Assembly: GCA_017962665.1 (NCBI GenBank)
Contig: JAGCUU010000004.1
Location: 1-64,000 of the forward strand
Direction of reading: 5' to 3'
Length of the DNA stretch: 64,000 nt
Source: Bacteroidales bacterium
Lineage (GTDB): Bacteria > Bacteroidota > Bacteroidia > Bacteroidales > P3
Within the stretch, counting starts at the first letter, position 1, and each line of letters begins with the position of its first letter. A model generated the notes under the pieces. It made no database searches. It had not been told where the DNA came from and worked only from the letters and a program-made list of their open reading frames with translations. The translations under genes and the position numbers were made by a program. Shown here in pieces: positions 1-8,544 of the stretch.

Positions 1-86
1 CGCATACAGAGACGGTCGATGAAGCCCCTGTGTCGTGCAATCAGGCTGTCGAATTTGTCATATAGGTGGCGCTCATCATCTTCCAT
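1..86 (-). CDS. ECF-type RNA polymerase sigma factor, N-terminus only (partial)
   Basis: The first 28 codons of a gene that runs off the left edge. The reading starts at ATG 86..84 and gives a short acidic start followed by a helical stretch containing KFDSLIARHRGFIDRLC. This pattern (FDSLI.RH..LI.RLC) is what sigma-70 region 2 of Bacteroidota ECF sigma factors looks like, so I infer a sigma factor. With so few residues the call is tentative; the codon usage and the clean start after a long non-coding stretch support a real gene. Confidence 0.45.
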   Translation of the reverse strand, partial: MEDDERHLYDKFDSLIARHRGFIDRLCM

Positions 87-441
87 TTGAAAAGCTCTTC
101 ACTTATATAATAACAAATTTTTGGTGCGAAAGTTTACAAGGGGTAATATTTTTTTTGAAATGGTTGAGGATTAGATAGATATCCAGTGTTAAAAATTTGA
201 CGGGGGAAATGGTGGTTTCGCTTGATTTGATTTATATTGTTCTTTCAGTCGTTGAAACTATTATCTGTCGCATCGTTAGTTGCATCATTAGTTGTAAAAG
301 TTCACAAGGTTGTTGATGGCATTTGACTGGGCATAAAAATACGAACTTTTCCGAAAATGGAGAAAAATATTTTCAAACATTTTTCGGGAACCAGTAAAAA
401 TACAGCAACAACGAACAGAGTACTAAATATTTAGCGCTCTT
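87..441. other. Intergenic region left of the natB-like gene
   Basis: About 355 bp, AT-rich, with no ORF I would accept and no tRNA. It should hold the promoter of the leftward sigma-factor gene, but I find no TAnnTTTG box in the right orientation. The only structure is an inverted repeat at 351-388 that lies downstream of the ABC permease gene. Confidence 0.5.
349..389 (-). terminator. Possible terminator after the ABC permease
   Basis: Inverted repeat CCGAAAATG (351-359) against CATTTTTCGG (379-388) with one extra T, and an inner GAAAATATTTTC-like palindrome. It lies about 50 bp past the permease stop codon at 442. The sequence after the stem on the minus strand is only moderately T-rich (ATTTTTATG), so this is a weak terminator call. 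Confidence 0.35.
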
Positions 442-1779
442 TCAACGACGCCATTTCGAAAGAATATTGTACCGCAAAATGGATCCTTTGTAAATTATTG
501 CCGCACCCCAAGTACAGAGAGGGAAAGCAGCAACGAGCAGAGCCATCGACAGCCACAGCTGGGACAGCGGCACACCGAAAGGCACACGCAGCATCATTGC
601 GACGGGCGACGTAAACGGTATCAAAGAGAGTACCTGGCTCAATGTTCCTGAAGGGGAATCTATCAATACAGGCATCGTCAACAGCACAACCAGTAGCGGG
701 ATGGTCAACGGCAGTGAGAATAGCTGGGTATCGGTATCGTTGTCACTCAAAGCACCTGCAGCAGCAAAGAGTGTGGCATAGAGGAGGTAACCAAAAACGA
801 AATAGAAAAGGAATACCGGCAAGATAACGCCGAAGTCAATCGACGTAATTCCTTCCACAAGCTGCGGTATATCAGCCATTTCTGTCGACTGTTCCATCTG
901 AAGTGTAGCTTCCCCGCCTTTTGTGGCCAACTCAGTGATTTCATGCTTCTGGGCTGCCATACGGAACAATTCGCTGTTGCTTGCCTGTATTCCAGCAAGC
1001 GCCACTCCGGTCAACACAACCCATAGCAAGAACTGGGTAAGTCCCACCATAGCAATACCGACCACCTTACCCATCATCAACTGGAACGGCTTGACGCTAC
1101 AGACAATAACTTCTACAACCCTGCTGGATTTTTCCTCCACAACACCTCGCATCACCTGGGTACCAAACATAAAGACGGCGATGTAAATCAGCATGGCCAG
1201 TATTATTCCCAATGCCGTCTTAACCTCAAGAAACGCTTCCCTGCCGGTCTCGAGGTCTTCGGTGCGGAGGTTTATCTTGGTATTGCTGATAAGAGCATAT
1301 TCGTCATCACTAATACCGTGAGCCTGCAGCAGTCTGTTGCGGAGGATGCGTTGCAGCTGTTTATCGACATCGTAACGTACCTGCTGAGGGGGCAGATCGC
1401 TCTTGTAATACAGGCAGGCGTCGGTAGGTATGGCCTCACTGGCACGATGGCGCACATAGAGTATTGCTGTAATCTGTTTGTCATCGTCCATCATCCTGCG
1501 GGCATATTCAAGCGTGGCTGCATAACGGTAGCTGATATTACCCGTCGAGTTGAAACGACTGTCGCTTCGCTGGACATCATCACGGTCGAGACCTCCAAAA
1601 AGTCCCGATTCATCTGCAACAACCACCACCGATTTCTCGACAGGTTTCATCGCCAAATATATGGGAATGGCATAGAGACCTGCCAGCAAAACTGGGACAA
1701 GCACTGTAAGTACCCAAAACGAGGTCTTGCGGACGCGGGTCATATACTCGCGGCGGATGACGAGAAGTATCTTGTTCAT
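442..1779 (-). CDS. ABC-2 type (NatB-like) exporter permease
   Basis: 445 residues. One N-terminal TM helix (about 22-42), a large extracytoplasmic domain to about residue 185, then five to six further TM segments; this is the layout of the NatB/ABC-2 permease family, where the first helix is separated from the rest by a periplasmic domain. The segment following the second TM contains GVVEEKSSRVVEVIVCSVKP, the cytoplasmic coupling motif (EEK.sR..E.i..sv.p) typical of these permeases. Its start overlaps the stop of the ATPase gene by 4 bp (ATGA at 1776-1779), so the two are translationally coupled. Substrate unknown; Na+ export is only the founding-member function. Confidence 0.85.
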   Translation of the reverse strand: MNKILLVIRREYMTRVRKTSFWVLTVLVPVLLAGLYAIPIYLAMKPVEKSVVVVADESGLFGGLDRDDVQRSDSRFNSTGNISYRYAATLEYARRMMDDDKQITAILYVRHRASEAIPTDACLYYKSDLPPQQVRYDVDKQLQRILRNRLLQAHGISDDEYALISNTKINLRTEDLETGREAFLEVKTALGIILAMLIYIAVFMFGTQVMRGVVEEKSSRVVEVIVCSVKPFQLMMGKVVGIAMVGLTQFLLWVVLTGVALAGIQASNSELFRMAAQKHEITELATKGGEATLQMEQSTEMADIPQLVEGITSIDFGVILPVFLFYFVFGYLLYATLFAAAGALSDNDTDTQLFSLPLTIPLLVVLLTMPVLIDSPSGTLSQVLSLIPFTSPVAMMLRVPFGVPLSQLWLSMALLVAAFPLCTWGAAIIYKGSILRYNILSKWRR

Positions 1780-2690
1780 TGGACACCTCCTTCCTTTACG
1801 GTCTCAACAAATATGTCGTTCATCGACGGCAGGAGCTCGCTTACAGACACTATCTGACGCTGAGGGATGACGGCCGACAGGAGACTATTGGCGGAACAGC
1901 CTTCGGGCAACGCTATACGGAAGGTCTCCTCGCCGTCCGAAGTCTTGTGGCTCTGGATTACGTACTCGGCCGGCAACGACAGCGGGCTGCCGGCAGCTTG
2001 CGTCACTACCTCGAACCTGTTGCGGCTGTAGGAGCGGCGAATCTGCGACACAGAGCCCGACAAGACAACTTTTGATTTGTTTATCAATGCGATATCATCA
2101 CACAGTTCCTCTACCGATGCCATATTGTGCGTAGAAAGAATTATTGTGGCGCCTTGTGAGCGCAAGGAAAGAATTTCGTTTTTCAGCAAGTTGGCATTGA
2201 CTGGGTCGAAGCCGCTAAACGGTTCATCGAAAATCAGCAGTCGTGGGCGATGCAGCACCGTAACAATAAACTGCACTTTCTGCTGCATACCTTTGGAGAG
2301 TTGTTCAACGGGGCGATACCACCAATCAATTATCTCAAATTTCTCAAAACACTCTCTTAATTTCTTTTCCGCATCGCGACGGGACAGGCCCTTAAGCTGA
2401 GCCAGATAGAGAGCTTGTTCACCCACCTTCATCTTTTTGTACAGACCGCGTTCCTCGGGAAGATATCCTATCTGCATCATATCCTCGTCTGTCATGGTAT
2501 GTCCATTGAACAACACGGTGCCCTTGTCCTGCTTTGTAATACGGTTGACAATGCGAATCAATGTAGTCTTGCCTGCGCCATTGGGGCCCAACAGTCCGAA
2601 GATGACACCCTCCCTGACTCCAATACTGACATCGTCCAGTGCACAGAATCTGCCAAATTGTTTTTCAATATGTTGTGCTTCAAGAAACAT
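1776..2690 (-). CDS. ABC transporter ATP-binding protein (NatA-like)
   Basis: 304 residues. Walker A is GPNGAGKTT (about 34-42), signature LSKGMQQK (about 132-139), Walker B LLIFDEP (about 154-160) and the switch His in STHNM. The last 80 residues form the C-terminal regulatory extension common to DrrA/NatA-type ATPases. It energises the permease encoded 4 bp overlapping downstream. The gene follows the BatA/VWA gene by about 50 bp, and a TATCTTTG box (2748..2741, minus) lies just upstream, which could serve as a -7 element for an internal promoter, but no -33 partner is seen. Confidence 0.88.
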   Translation of the reverse strand: MFLEAQHIEKQFGRFCALDDVSIGVREGVIFGLLGPNGAGKTTLIRIVNRITKQDKGTVLFNGHTMTDEDMMQIGYLPEERGLYKKMKVGEQALYLAQLKGLSRRDAEKKLRECFEKFEIIDWWYRPVEQLSKGMQQKVQFIVTVLHRPRLLIFDEPFSGFDPVNANLLKNEILSLRSQGATIILSTHNMASVEELCDDIALINKSKVVLSGSVSQIRRSYSRNRFEVVTQAAGSPLSLPAEYVIQSHKTSDGEETFRIALPEGCSANSLLSAVIPQRQIVSVSELLPSMNDIFVETVKEGGVQ

Positions 2691-2739
2691 AATTCAAAAG
2701 TTAGTCTTTTTATGGTTTATCAGGATTAGCTTTATAAGG

Positions 2740-4818
2740 TCAAAGATAATCACTCTCTATTTTTTTCCGATCTTTTTTCAGTAACAAGGTTTCTGTAAGG
2801 AGCATTAACAGGCACAATAGTATGCACCAACGCCAGAGTTTGTGGCCTTCCATCTGCTCACGGAGGTAAGTGTCCAGCGGTTTCTCCACATTGCGCACCA
2901 CGCTGAAACCTTTCAGATTGTAATCCTTTATCGACTGTTCCAACACCTCGCGTCCAAGGAAACGCATCTGCGACTCCAACCTCGAATAGTTGAACGACAG
3001 ACCCTCTTCTTTATCGTCCCCCTGTTTCAACAGATAGTTTCCCGCCCTGCCTGAAGTGGTATGCGGAATAAGAACCGATGAGGTGCCAACACGACGAATA
3101 TCCGGTATTTCCTCAAAAGTGCTGTCGATTCCAATAAGTCGCACGCTGCCATTTGACAAATCATATCTGTTAGCCAGAGGCACAGGGGATTCCTGTCCCA
3201 GAGTTATAGCCGGCGGTGTAGGTCGTACACTGTACAATGCCATGTTGTAGATTGTCGGAACAAAGAGTGCCTGACGTACAAAGTCGGTATTTGCATCCCT
3301 AAGTGGGGCAGCGACAAGATAAAGGCGTCCATCTCCGCAAGGGGTGACGCACACATAGTCGTCTCCGCCGACCAAGGTGATGACTGGCTCCCGAAGGGTG
3401 TTTGACGACGACACAAGTCGGTGGTAACCCGTAACAGACGGCATCTCCATGTCGTCGATTTTCCCCGAGAATACATTTTTATAGAGTGCATTGTCGAAGT
3501 TTACCATACCGGCAACGGTACGCGAAGTGGTGCGACCCGAGATCTGAGGAGCCGAAAACATCGACAACGCGTTATTGTATGCTGTCTGGTCGGCATCGTC
3601 AGCGACAATTACCACCAAAGTACCGCCATTCTCCACAAATGTATGCAGTGCCTGAGCCATTCCTGTGGTAAAGGTAGGCAGTTCGTCAAGGATAACAAAA
3701 TCATTACCCTCGATGCGACTGAAATCCATCTGCTGTACTGTCATTGTGGAAACAGTCACCGTGGAATCATCATCAAAAAGCCTGCCCAAGAACTCGTTGC
3801 GGTTTTTACCCTCAACGAGCAAACCGCGTACCTTTTCTCTGATGTTGAGACTAAAATAATAGCTGTCGTCGAAAATGACAGGATAGTCGGTTATTACCAC
3901 CTTGCCGTTTAATGCACCTTTGGCCTCTATCGGGAAATGCATAACGGCCACTGCAGATCCTCGAGATGGAATATCCACATTGGCAATGGCGCGCTGACGT
4001 CCTCCCAAATAAAGTGTAATTGGGATTTTTTCCAGGTTCTCGTCGCCATCATTACATACTCTAACCTCCGCAGACACACTACTCCCAACCGTAAAGACAG
4101 GAGCATTAAGAATCAATGTGTCTATGTATATGTTATTCATTTCCGTCGTTCCCAACGGAACCAAGGTGACATTTGGCAGAGGTTTTTGCTCATCATTACT
4201 TATTTTGTCAAAATCAACGATAGGTGCTTGAAAATCAGAAATCACAAAAATCTGCTTCGCAACACCGTTTCCAGACCGAACGAATTCTGTCTGCTTGTCA
4301 ATCACATCTGACAATGTGGGTGTGGCGCTGCTTGCCTCCACCTCGTCAATCATCAGCAGAATTTCTTCTTTGCTGAGCCAATGGAAGTGACGTCCTTCAA
4401 AGTCACATGTTAGTAGCTGGAAGCGGTCACTCTGTCCATACGCTGCCACTATCTCCCTTGCTTTGCTTTTTGCCTTCTCAAGGAGTATTCCGTCTCCGTC
4501 ACCACTTTCCATACTGAACGAGTTGTCCAAGAAGATGCTGACATCGTTGCCTCCTGCTTGCACCGCATTGGAGTTGCCTGTTGGGATGACTGGACGTGCA
4601 AAGGCTAAAACAAGAAAAACAATGGCCATTATACGTGTTGCAAGTATTAGCAATTGACGAATGGTAGACTTGCGACGCGTCTCAGACTTAAGTTCTTCCA
4701 GTCGTTCCACATTGCTGAAATAGACTTTCTTGTAGCGACGTAAGTTGAAGAGATGCACCACTATAGGTACAGCCACCGCCACAAGGCCAATTAGAAACAA
4801 CGGTGATGAGAACAACAT
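2740..4818 (-). CDS. BatA-type membrane protein with VWA domain
   Basis: 692 residues. Residues 1-79 match the BatA N-terminal domain of Bacteroidota aerotolerance proteins: a first TM helix (about 5-23), the block VVHLFNLRRYKKVYFSN, and a second TM (about 55-73). A von Willebrand A domain follows with an intact MIDAS start D98-N-S100-F-S102. The middle (about 330-560) looks like a class I glutamine amidotransferase-like fold (VEGKNR, VILDELPTFT, GGTLVV), a frequent arrangement in these proteins. A final TM lies at about 661-679. Function is unknown in molecular terms; the BatA-E genes were linked to oxygen tolerance in Bacteroides, but here none of the other bat genes or moxR is adjacent. 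It is followed by the ABC pair and preceded by nth. Confidence 0.82.
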   Translation of the reverse strand: MLFSSPLFLIGLVAVAVPIVVHLFNLRRYKKVYFSNVERLEELKSETRRKSTIRQLLILATRIMAIVFLVLAFARPVIPTGNSNAVQAGGNDVSIFLDNSFSMESGDGDGILLEKAKSKAREIVAAYGQSDRFQLLTCDFEGRHFHWLSKEEILLMIDEVEASSATPTLSDVIDKQTEFVRSGNGVAKQIFVISDFQAPIVDFDKISNDEQKPLPNVTLVPLGTTEMNNIYIDTLILNAPVFTVGSSVSAEVRVCNDGDENLEKIPITLYLGGRQRAIANVDIPSRGSAVAVMHFPIEAKGALNGKVVITDYPVIFDDSYYFSLNIREKVRGLLVEGKNRNEFLGRLFDDDSTVTVSTMTVQQMDFSRIEGNDFVILDELPTFTTGMAQALHTFVENGGTLVVIVADDADQTAYNNALSMFSAPQISGRTTSRTVAGMVNFDNALYKNVFSGKIDDMEMPSVTGYHRLVSSSNTLREPVITLVGGDDYVCVTPCGDGRLYLVAAPLRDANTDFVRQALFVPTIYNMALYSVRPTPPAITLGQESPVPLANRYDLSNGSVRLIGIDSTFEEIPDIRRVGTSSVLIPHTTSGRAGNYLLKQGDDKEEGLSFNYSRLESQMRFLGREVLEQSIKDYNLKGFSVVRNVEKPLDTYLREQMEGHKLWRWCILLCLLMLLTETLLLKKDRKKIESDYL

Positions 4819-4848
4819 GGATTCGTGATTTTATTTTTATTTATTCGA

Positions 4849-5496
4849 TTATTTCGTTTTATTGTTTTTCTTAAAAAAGCGACATGTGTCGCTGATTCCA
4901 CACTCCGAACAATGGGGGGAGCGAGCTGTACATACATAGCGTCCATGCAATATCAGCCAGTGGTGAGCCACCGGAATCTTATCGGATGGAATATGCTTTA
5001 CCAAAGTCAGTTCAGTCTGTAGAGGTGTTTTGGAATTGGTAGTTAACCCTATTCGTTCCGACACACGGAACACATGTGTGTCTACCGGCATTACCGACCT
5101 GTTGAAATAAACTGCCTCTACCACGTTGGCCGTTTTACGTCCCACTCCGGGAAGTGTCTGCAGGAGTTCCACATCATCGGGCACCACGCCACCAAAATCA
5201 GCCTGAAGTTTCTTTGCCATTGCCGAAAGATGGCGGCTCTTGCTGTTAGGGTACGATACCGACTTGATGTACGCATATATATCTTCCACAGATGCCATCG
5301 ACATTGCCTTTGCGTCAGGATATGCTTCAAAGAGCGCCGGTGTCACCAAATTTACTCGTTTATCCGTGCACTGTGCAGAGAGCATCACCGCCACAAGCAG
5401 CTGAAATGGATCTTTGTAATGCAATTCGCTTTCTGCTTTCGGCATCGACTCTTCGAAATATGATATTATTCTGTCGTACCGTTCCTGAAGTTTCAT
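4849..5496 (-). CDS. nth: Endonuclease III (DNA glycosylase/AP lyase)
   Basis: 215 residues, normal length. Base-excision repair enzyme that removes oxidised pyrimidines and cleaves AP sites. The helix-hairpin-helix LPGVGRKTANVV carries the catalytic Lys, and VDTHVFRVSERIGL carries the catalytic Asp. The C-terminal iron-sulfur loop is complete: C-x6-C-x2-C-x5-C in CTARSPHCSECGISDTC. It sits 30 bp upstream of the BatA-type gene and 50 bp downstream of the phosphatase-fold gene, all in one direction, so co-transcription is likely. Confidence 0.95.
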   Translation of the reverse strand: MKLQERYDRIISYFEESMPKAESELHYKDPFQLLVAVMLSAQCTDKRVNLVTPALFEAYPDAKAMSMASVEDIYAYIKSVSYPNSKSRHLSAMAKKLQADFGGVVPDDVELLQTLPGVGRKTANVVEAVYFNRSVMPVDTHVFRVSERIGLTTNSKTPLQTELTLVKHIPSDKIPVAHHWLILHGRYVCTARSPHCSECGISDTCRFFKKNNKTK

Positions 5497-5546
5497 ATCT
5501 TACGATTAGTGTTGTATCTATTGTAATTAAAGTTTCTTTTTTCTGG

Positions 5547-6653
5547 CTACTGGTCACCTTTCACCAATCTCATAGTCACCACCACAGGATAGTGGTCTGA
5601 TATCTCAGACTTGATTCGGCGATATGCCACTGCCTCCAAATCGCTTGTATGCAGCATCATGTCTATACGGAATGCCGGGAATGTAGCGTTTCGGCTTCTT
5701 GTAAATGTACCGTGATAAGTGGTGCTGAATCCCTGTCCTGCCTCACAATAACTATCCTTATAATAGTTTCTGCACTGCTGATAGAAATAGGATGCCGGAG
5801 TCTCGTTAAAATCGCCCGCAACCACTGTTAAACGCTCGCGTGTGTCGAAATACGGTTTGAGTGCCTCCCATTCTTTTTGATGTTCCACAATAGTCTCCCT
5901 GAACTTGTTAAGTGTGCTGCTACTAGCTATATTGTCCACATTACCATGTGAAATATCGTGAATTTGGCGATGGTCGCTCTCGTCAAGGCCATAAGATTTT
6001 AGATGCAGGCAATAGAGACGCAGCGTGTCTTCTCCCCACTGCAAGTTAACATACAACTTGGATGGCCCCTCAATACGAACCACACGAAGTATCGGCAACT
6101 TCGAAAAAATCACCTCTCCCGTCATAGTGCCGCTTTCATATCCAGAGGCCATGTATTTGTATCCACGACGTGCAAGATGCTCGGTGAGATGCAAGGTATC
6201 TCCTCGCCCAATATATTCCTGCATAGCCAAAATATCCGGATTCTCTTCTTCAACAATGTCAAGGAAAAGCGCCATATTGGTATCAGCCAGCTCACCTTTC
6301 AACTCCACTCCCTCAAAATGATGAGCATTGAAAGTCAAAACCTTCAACATTTTTTCATTGGCAAAATCATCCTTCGACACCGCAACGGTTCCACCTATCT
6401 GGAAATAAAGAGGAAGAAAGCTGTATCTTGCGATTATTGCAGCCAGAGGAAGAAGAAACCACCAACTGCCGAAAGCAAGCCAAACAATAGCAAAGACAAC
6501 ATTGACAATAAGCAAATAAAGATACCCGTAGCTCAAATAAGAAAACCATACAAAATCCGACGGAGCCACCGTCCCTGCCAACGTGGAAGCAATCAGCAAA
6601 GCAATGAAAAATATGTTTAGTACGAGGAATACTATTTTGATTATTTTTTTCAT
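5547..6653 (-). CDS. Membrane-anchored endonuclease/exonuclease/phosphatase family protein
   Basis: 368 residues. Three hydrophobic helices occupy the first 95 residues, then an exo-endo-phos (DNase I/APE1-like) domain: LTFNAHHFEG, DILAMQEYIG with the metal-binding Glu, VVAGDFNETPAS with the catalytic Asp/Asn, and the final SDHYPVVV with Asp-His. This is a common Bacteroidota type of membrane-anchored member whose substrate (nucleic acid, phosphoinositide or phosphodiester) is not known. It is followed closely by nth. Confidence 0.85.
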   Translation of the reverse strand: MKKIIKIVFLVLNIFFIALLIASTLAGTVAPSDFVWFSYLSYGYLYLLIVNVVFAIVWLAFGSWWFLLPLAAIIARYSFLPLYFQIGGTVAVSKDDFANEKMLKVLTFNAHHFEGVELKGELADTNMALFLDIVEEENPDILAMQEYIGRGDTLHLTEHLARRGYKYMASGYESGTMTGEVIFSKLPILRVVRIEGPSKLYVNLQWGEDTLRLYCLHLKSYGLDESDHRQIHDISHGNVDNIASSSTLNKFRETIVEHQKEWEALKPYFDTRERLTVVAGDFNETPASYFYQQCRNYYKDSYCEAGQGFSTTYHGTFTRSRNATFPAFRIDMMLHTSDLEAVAYRRIKSEISDHYPVVVTMRLVKGDQ

Positions 6654-6768
6654 CTACGAATCGGGAGTATTTATAGTTTATGTAATGGAAAAATGAGTTA
6701 TAGCAATAACAATAATTAATTTACTGATAATAAACAACAAATAATCTTTAATCTTTAAACGTAAACCT

Positions 6769-7641
6769 TTATTTAAAGCGGAAAAGAAACTCTTTCTCCT
6801 CTTTGGTTAAATTATTGTAGCCCGAGCGGGATATTTTATCGAGAATCTCATCAACACGCCTCTGCTCTTCCGCACGACGGCGATTGTATTCGTCATCGGA
6901 GAGAGGACGCCCGTTTCTGTTCCTTGGAGCTTGGTTTCGTCGGGTCCCACTGTTTTGGCGTTGTTTCGGCTTGTTCTGCAATCTCCTCATAGCGACCACA
7001 AAAAGCCATCCAAAGAGTGCACCTCCAAGATGTGCAATATGACCGCCGGCATTTGAGGCAGGAATAGACAACAAATCTATTATCACCAAGGCTATCGCCA
7101 ACCATTTGAGTTTAATAGTGAAAGCTCTGACAAACCAAAGGTACACCTCCTGATTAGGAACGTATGCCGTAACTGCCACCAAGACGGCAAGCACCGCAGC
7201 CGAAGCCCCCATAAGCCTGGATGTATGTACCTGACCAACAGGGAAAATATTGTATACAAAGAGATATAATAGACCGCCCAAAAGACCTCCGAGGAAATAC
7301 ACCCATCCGAAACGCCGCGAGCCGAGGAAACGGTAAAACATAATGCCACTGAAATACAGCGTCACCATATTAAACAGAATATGCCAGAACGAACCATGGA
7401 TAAACATGCTGGTAAAAAGAGTCCATGGGCGGTGTAACATTATAGACCAGTCAGAAGACAATGCAAACAGGTTATACCATCCGTTGACAGAAGTACCCAC
7501 TGGCAATGCAAAAAGATAGTCAACAAGCGGAAAAAGAAGCATAAGCAGCCAGATGGCCACATTAATGATGAATATTACCGACATCATACTGCCACTTTTC
7601 AAAAAATCCGAAAATTGATTTCCAATATTTTGCCCTTGCAT
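6769..7641 (-). CDS. Rhomboid-family intramembrane serine protease
   Basis: 290 residues, six TM helices followed by a 70-residue basic cytoplasmic tail (PKQRQNSGTRRNQAPRNRNG). The active site is intact: H87-x3-N91 in the second helix (WHILFNMVTLYFSG), the nucleophile S147 in MGASAAVLAV, and the general base H204 in HIAHLGGALFG. The tail ends in a short helical segment (DEILDKISRSG..NLTKEEKEFL) seen in many Bacteroidota rhomboids. Substrates are unknown. It is divergent from aroE and has a TAACTTTG -7 box just upstream. Confidence 0.92.
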   Translation of the reverse strand: MQGQNIGNQFSDFLKSGSMMSVIFIINVAIWLLMLLFPLVDYLFALPVGTSVNGWYNLFALSSDWSIMLHRPWTLFTSMFIHGSFWHILFNMVTLYFSGIMFYRFLGSRRFGWVYFLGGLLGGLLYLFVYNIFPVGQVHTSRLMGASAAVLAVLVAVTAYVPNQEVYLWFVRAFTIKLKWLAIALVIIDLLSIPASNAGGHIAHLGGALFGWLFVVAMRRLQNKPKQRQNSGTRRNQAPRNRNGRPLSDDEYNRRRAEEQRRVDEILDKISRSGYNNLTKEEKEFLFRFK

Positions 7642-7661
7642 AATCGTAAAATAATAGTCTG

Positions 7662-7669
7662 CAAAGTTA
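7662..7669 (-). promoter_or_regulatory. -7 promoter box of the rhomboid gene
   Basis: TAACTTTG (7669..7662 on the minus strand) matches the Bacteroidota -7 consensus TAnnTTTG and lies 20 bp before the start codon at 7641. I see no TTTG at the -33 distance, so only half of the promoter is supported. Confidence 0.5.
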
Positions 7670-7699
7670 CAAAAAAATACAGAAATAACATTTCTTATT

Positions 7700-7707
7700 T
7701 ATCTTTG
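7700..7707 (+). promoter_or_regulatory. -7 promoter box of aroE
   Basis: TATCTTTG matches TAnnTTTG and lies 43 bp before the aroE ATG at 7750. No clear -33 TTTG is present at 19-21 bp upstream. Confidence 0.5.
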
Positions 7708-7749
7708 CAAATGAATACCTACGAGCTTTATCATTCGTAGCAGTTAATA

Positions 7750-8520
7750 ATGAATACATTAAGCAAAGACAACTATAATTTTGCATTGATAGGCAAAACC
7801 CTTGCACATTCTTTTTCAAAACAATATTTTGAAAAAAAATTCAGTACAATGGATGTGTCTGGCAGCTATGAATTGATAGAGCTACACGACCTCCGCAACA
7901 TTCGTCAGACTATTGCACTGCGATGCTTGAGAGGGTTCAACGTTACAATTCCTTACAAGAAGGCAATAATACCTCTGCTCGACGAGACAGATTCCGCTGC
8001 GGCATCAATAGGCGCTGTGAACACCGTAAAAGTATCTATGGATGGCGACAAGCTACGGCTCACTGGATTCAACACCGATGCAACAGCATTCATGGAGACT
8101 CTTAGACCATTGCTCCTACCCCACCACAATAAAGCACTCATTTTAGGCACTGGCGGTGCTGCTCTTGCCGTCGCCTTTGCTCTGCGACAACTTGGAGTGG
8201 ACTACCTTTTTGTCAGCAGAACGCCTGAAGTCCACAGCGATTCCATTGGCTACGATGCTATCATAAAGGAAAAAGATTATTCTATCGTCATCAACGCCAC
8301 ACCTATAGGCATGTTCCCCGATGTATACAGCAGTCCATGGCCGCTACCTGAGATATTAGGTCCACAGCACCTATGCTACGACCTTGTTTACAATCCTTCT
8401 CCGACGCGTTTCCTTTCTGAGGCCAAGCAACGAGGCGCCACCGTCATCGATGGTCTTCCAATGCTTTATCTCCAGGCTGACAAAGCCTTCTACATTTGGT
8501 GCGACAGTCAAAAAAGTTAA
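7750..8520 (+). CDS. aroE: Shikimate dehydrogenase
   Basis: 256 residues. Reduces 3-dehydroshikimate to shikimate with NADPH in aromatic amino acid synthesis. Substrate-binding residues are in place: S21-F-S23 (AHSFSKQYF), NVTIPYK with catalytic K70, and D110 in GFNTDATAF. The nucleotide-binding loop is GTGGAALAVA (133-142). The C-terminal motif YDLVYNPSPTRFL is also standard. It is the first gene of a plus-strand run of four, separated from the next gene by 24 bp, although the downstream genes look envelope-related and not aromatic. Confidence 0.95.
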   Translation: MNTLSKDNYNFALIGKTLAHSFSKQYFEKKFSTMDVSGSYELIELHDLRNIRQTIALRCLRGFNVTIPYKKAIIPLLDETDSAAASIGAVNTVKVSMDGDKLRLTGFNTDATAFMETLRPLLLPHHNKALILGTGGAALAVAFALRQLGVDYLFVSRTPEVHSDSIGYDAIIKEKDYSIVINATPIGMFPDVYSSPWPLPEILGPQHLCYDLVYNPSPTRFLSEAKQRGATVIDGLPMLYLQADKAFYIWCDSQKS

Positions 8521-8544
8521 AGAATCAAACAGCTAAGACCCTTT